Notes under the pieces: model-generated
The model's input: the letters and a program-made list of their open reading frames with translations, nothing else
What the model was told of the DNA's origin: nothing
Database searches by the model: none
Part shown: positions 6,944-7,718 of the stretch, piece by piece
How the letters are laid out: each line of letters opens with the position of its first letter
Position numbering within the stretch: the stretch's first letter is position 1
Source: a bacterium
GTDB lineage: Bacteria; Desulfobacterota; S145-22
Length of the DNA: 7,718 bases
Assembly: GCA_027073795.1 (NCBI GenBank)
Contig: JALTEW010000256.1
Coordinates: forward strand, 1-7,718
Direction: 5' to 3'
Program-made: the position numbers and the translations under genes

Positions 6944-7154
6944 TCTTACCTTCCACCTCCAGGTATGCCTTGCGCAACTCGTTTTCCATGTCTGCTTCCG
7001 CATTCCACATCCCCCGCTTGATCGCCTCCTGAAGCTTTTCTAACATGTTTTGAAGGGTGTAGGGGTTTACCTCCTTCATCCACCTTTGCATCTCAGGGTC
7101 AGGGGCAAAGGGGAGCCCGCCGCGGGTTGGTCGCTGATTTGCATTATACTTCTG
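6924..7154 (-). pseudogene. Out-of-frame second copy of the CobN C-terminal helical module (76 codons)
   Basis: This stretch, one frame away from cobN, is open from just after a TAG (7157-7155) to a TAG at 6926-6924. It reads as protein: RGGLPFAPDPEMQRWMKEV, NPYTLQNMLEKLQEAIKRG, MWNAEADMENELRKAYLEVE and GKIEELTE. It aligns without gaps to the module inside cobN (NEENRKFFEENNPWALEEI onward), sharing NP, LxxxxxxL, EA, RG, W, YLE and EG; by eye about 21 of 56 positions are identical. The match begins before the first possible ATG (7091), so an independent start there would cut into the module. A +1 shift within 7154-7147, between this frame's TAG and the cobN TAA, would append all 76 residues to CobN. 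Options are a genuine frameshift mutation, a base-calling error, a programmed shift, or a separate 55-residue protein (6924-7091). I favour a former or cryptic CobN C-terminal extension. Confidence 0.62.
6949..6960 (-). promoter_or_regulatory. Ribosome binding site of the TonB-dependent receptor (decides a TTG start)
   Basis: Reading the minus strand, GGAGGTGGAAGG lies 5 bases before a TTG codon (6943-6941). Both GGAGG (spacing about 12) and AAGG (spacing 5) could pair with 16S rRNA. The upstream in-frame ATG at 7003 has no comparable site and would add 20 residues in front of a normal signal peptide. Confidence 0.65.
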
Positions 7155-7718
7155 CTACCACACCTTTTAGCTTTTCCTTGACCTCTTTCATCATCTCTCC
7201 CCAATTCTCCACGTCTTCAGAGGTCAGGATATCTACAGAGCCGCCCTGGAAATCCCCTTCGATGTCACCCATCCTTTCCTCTATCCAGCCCTCTATTTCC
7301 AGGTAACGCTCCTTGAGTTGCTCGAGCACCCCAGGATCGGCCTGCCACAGCCCCCGACTCTCGGCCTCAAGCAGCCTTCGGCCGATCTCCTCAAGGGCCC
7401 AGGGGTTATTCTCCTCAAAGAACTTCCGGTTTTCCTCATTCAAGACAAAGGTGCGGGCAATATCGTCAAATATCCAGTCATCCACCTCCTGGGTAGTCGC
7501 CTCCCAGCCATAGACGCGGCCGATCCGTTTTGATATATCACCTGCGCCCTTATAGCCGTGGCGCTTCATTCCCTCTATCCATCTCGGATTGAGAAGCTTT
7601 GTCCGGACAACACGCCTGACCTCATCTTTAAGGTCTCTTACCTCCACATGCTCAGGCTCTCTGGTGTCCCCATAATAGGTCTTTACCTCCCTGCCGGAGA
7701 TTGTCCTTGCTGCGGCGG
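7144..7718 (-). CDS. cobN: Cobaltochelatase CobN / magnesium chelatase H-family large subunit, C-terminal part (5' end outside window)
   Basis: The frame is open from the window edge to a TAA stop and gives the last 190 residues of a protein that normally has about 1,200-1,300. It matches my recollection of the CobN C-terminus: GREVKTYYGDTREPEHV, LLNPRWIEGMKRHGYKGA, GRVYGWEATTQEVDDWIFDD, then a helical module (NPWALEEI, RRLLEAESRGLW, YLEIEGWIEERMGD) and a tail with FQGGSVDI. CobN is the large, porphyrin/corrin-binding subunit of the ATP-dependent chelatase; in cobalamin synthesis it inserts cobalt into a hydrogenobyrinate-type ring in the cytoplasm, driven by ChlI/ChlD- or CobS/CobT-type AAA+ partners. 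Such partners lie downstream here, which supports a working chelatase. Relatives include ChlH (magnesium) and HmuS (heme processing), so the metal is inferred. The protein ends VVAEV just before an out-of-frame second copy of its last module, so this end may be a frameshift truncation. Confidence 0.9.
   Translation of the reverse strand, partial: AAARTISGREVKTYYGDTREPEHVEVRDLKDEVRRVVRTKLLNPRWIEGMKRHGYKGAGDISKRIGRVYGWEATTQEVDDWIFDDIARTFVLNEENRKFFEENNPWALEEIGRRLLEAESRGLWQADPGVLEQLKERYLEIEGWIEERMGDIEGDFQGGSVDILTSEDVENWGEMMKEVKEKLKGVVAEV

Noticed and set aside
5171..7003. ATG start of the receptor at 7003
   Set aside because: No ribosome binding site, and the extra 20 residues precede an otherwise normal signal peptide; their DNA codes for the CobN-like module in another frame.
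1..7718. Cobalamin riboswitch, CRISPR array, IS element or tRNA
   Set aside because: I saw no B12-box-like element, regular repeat array, transposase or cloverleaf; the operon's own leader lies outside the window to the right.

Overview
The window is one minus-strand gene cluster, read from right to left, followed by about 400 bases of non-coding DNA at the left end. A TonB-dependent outer-membrane receptor means a Gram-negative cell. The CobN type with a dedicated ChlI/ChlD pair, plus cysteine-rich AAA+ subunits, suggests an anaerobic or microaerobic bacterium such as a Desulfobacterota-like lineage. That taxonomic guess is inference only.

Layout in transcription order: (1) 7718-7144, the last 190 residues of a CobN/ChlH-family chelatase large subunit, running in from outside the window. 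(2) 7154-6924, an open stretch in another frame that encodes a second copy of the CobN C-terminal helical module. (3) 6943-5171, a TonB-dependent receptor, best started at a TTG codon behind a strong ribosome binding site. (4) 5158-3143, a ChlD/BchD-type subunit with an intact AAA+ domain, a charged linker and a VWA domain with a complete MIDAS. (5) 3146-2088, a separate ChlI/BchI-type AAA+ ATPase. (6) 2091-1255, an ABC-2-type ATPase. (7) 1258-518, its membrane permease. (8) 498-397, a possible 33-residue protein. Genes 4 to 7 are joined by three successive 4-base stop/start overlaps, and gene 3 stops 12 bases before gene 4, so 3 to 7 are almost certainly co-transcribed and translationally coupled.

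The left end (1-396) holds a long hairpin with a TTCG loop and flanking A/T runs at 155-213 (probable operon terminator), a possible promoter and short hairpin that could define a small RNA ending at that terminator, a second GC-rich inverted repeat at 32-79, and a doubtful reading frame leaving the window.

Working model: the receptor brings a metal complex or tetrapyrrole across the outer membrane. CobN with the two ATP-driven AAA+ subunits inserts (or conceivably removes) the metal in a tetrapyrrole ring. The ABC-2 transporter moves a product, substrate or toxic intermediate across the inner membrane. The subunit identities are well supported. The substrate, the direction of chelation and the direction of ABC transport cannot be read from this sequence.
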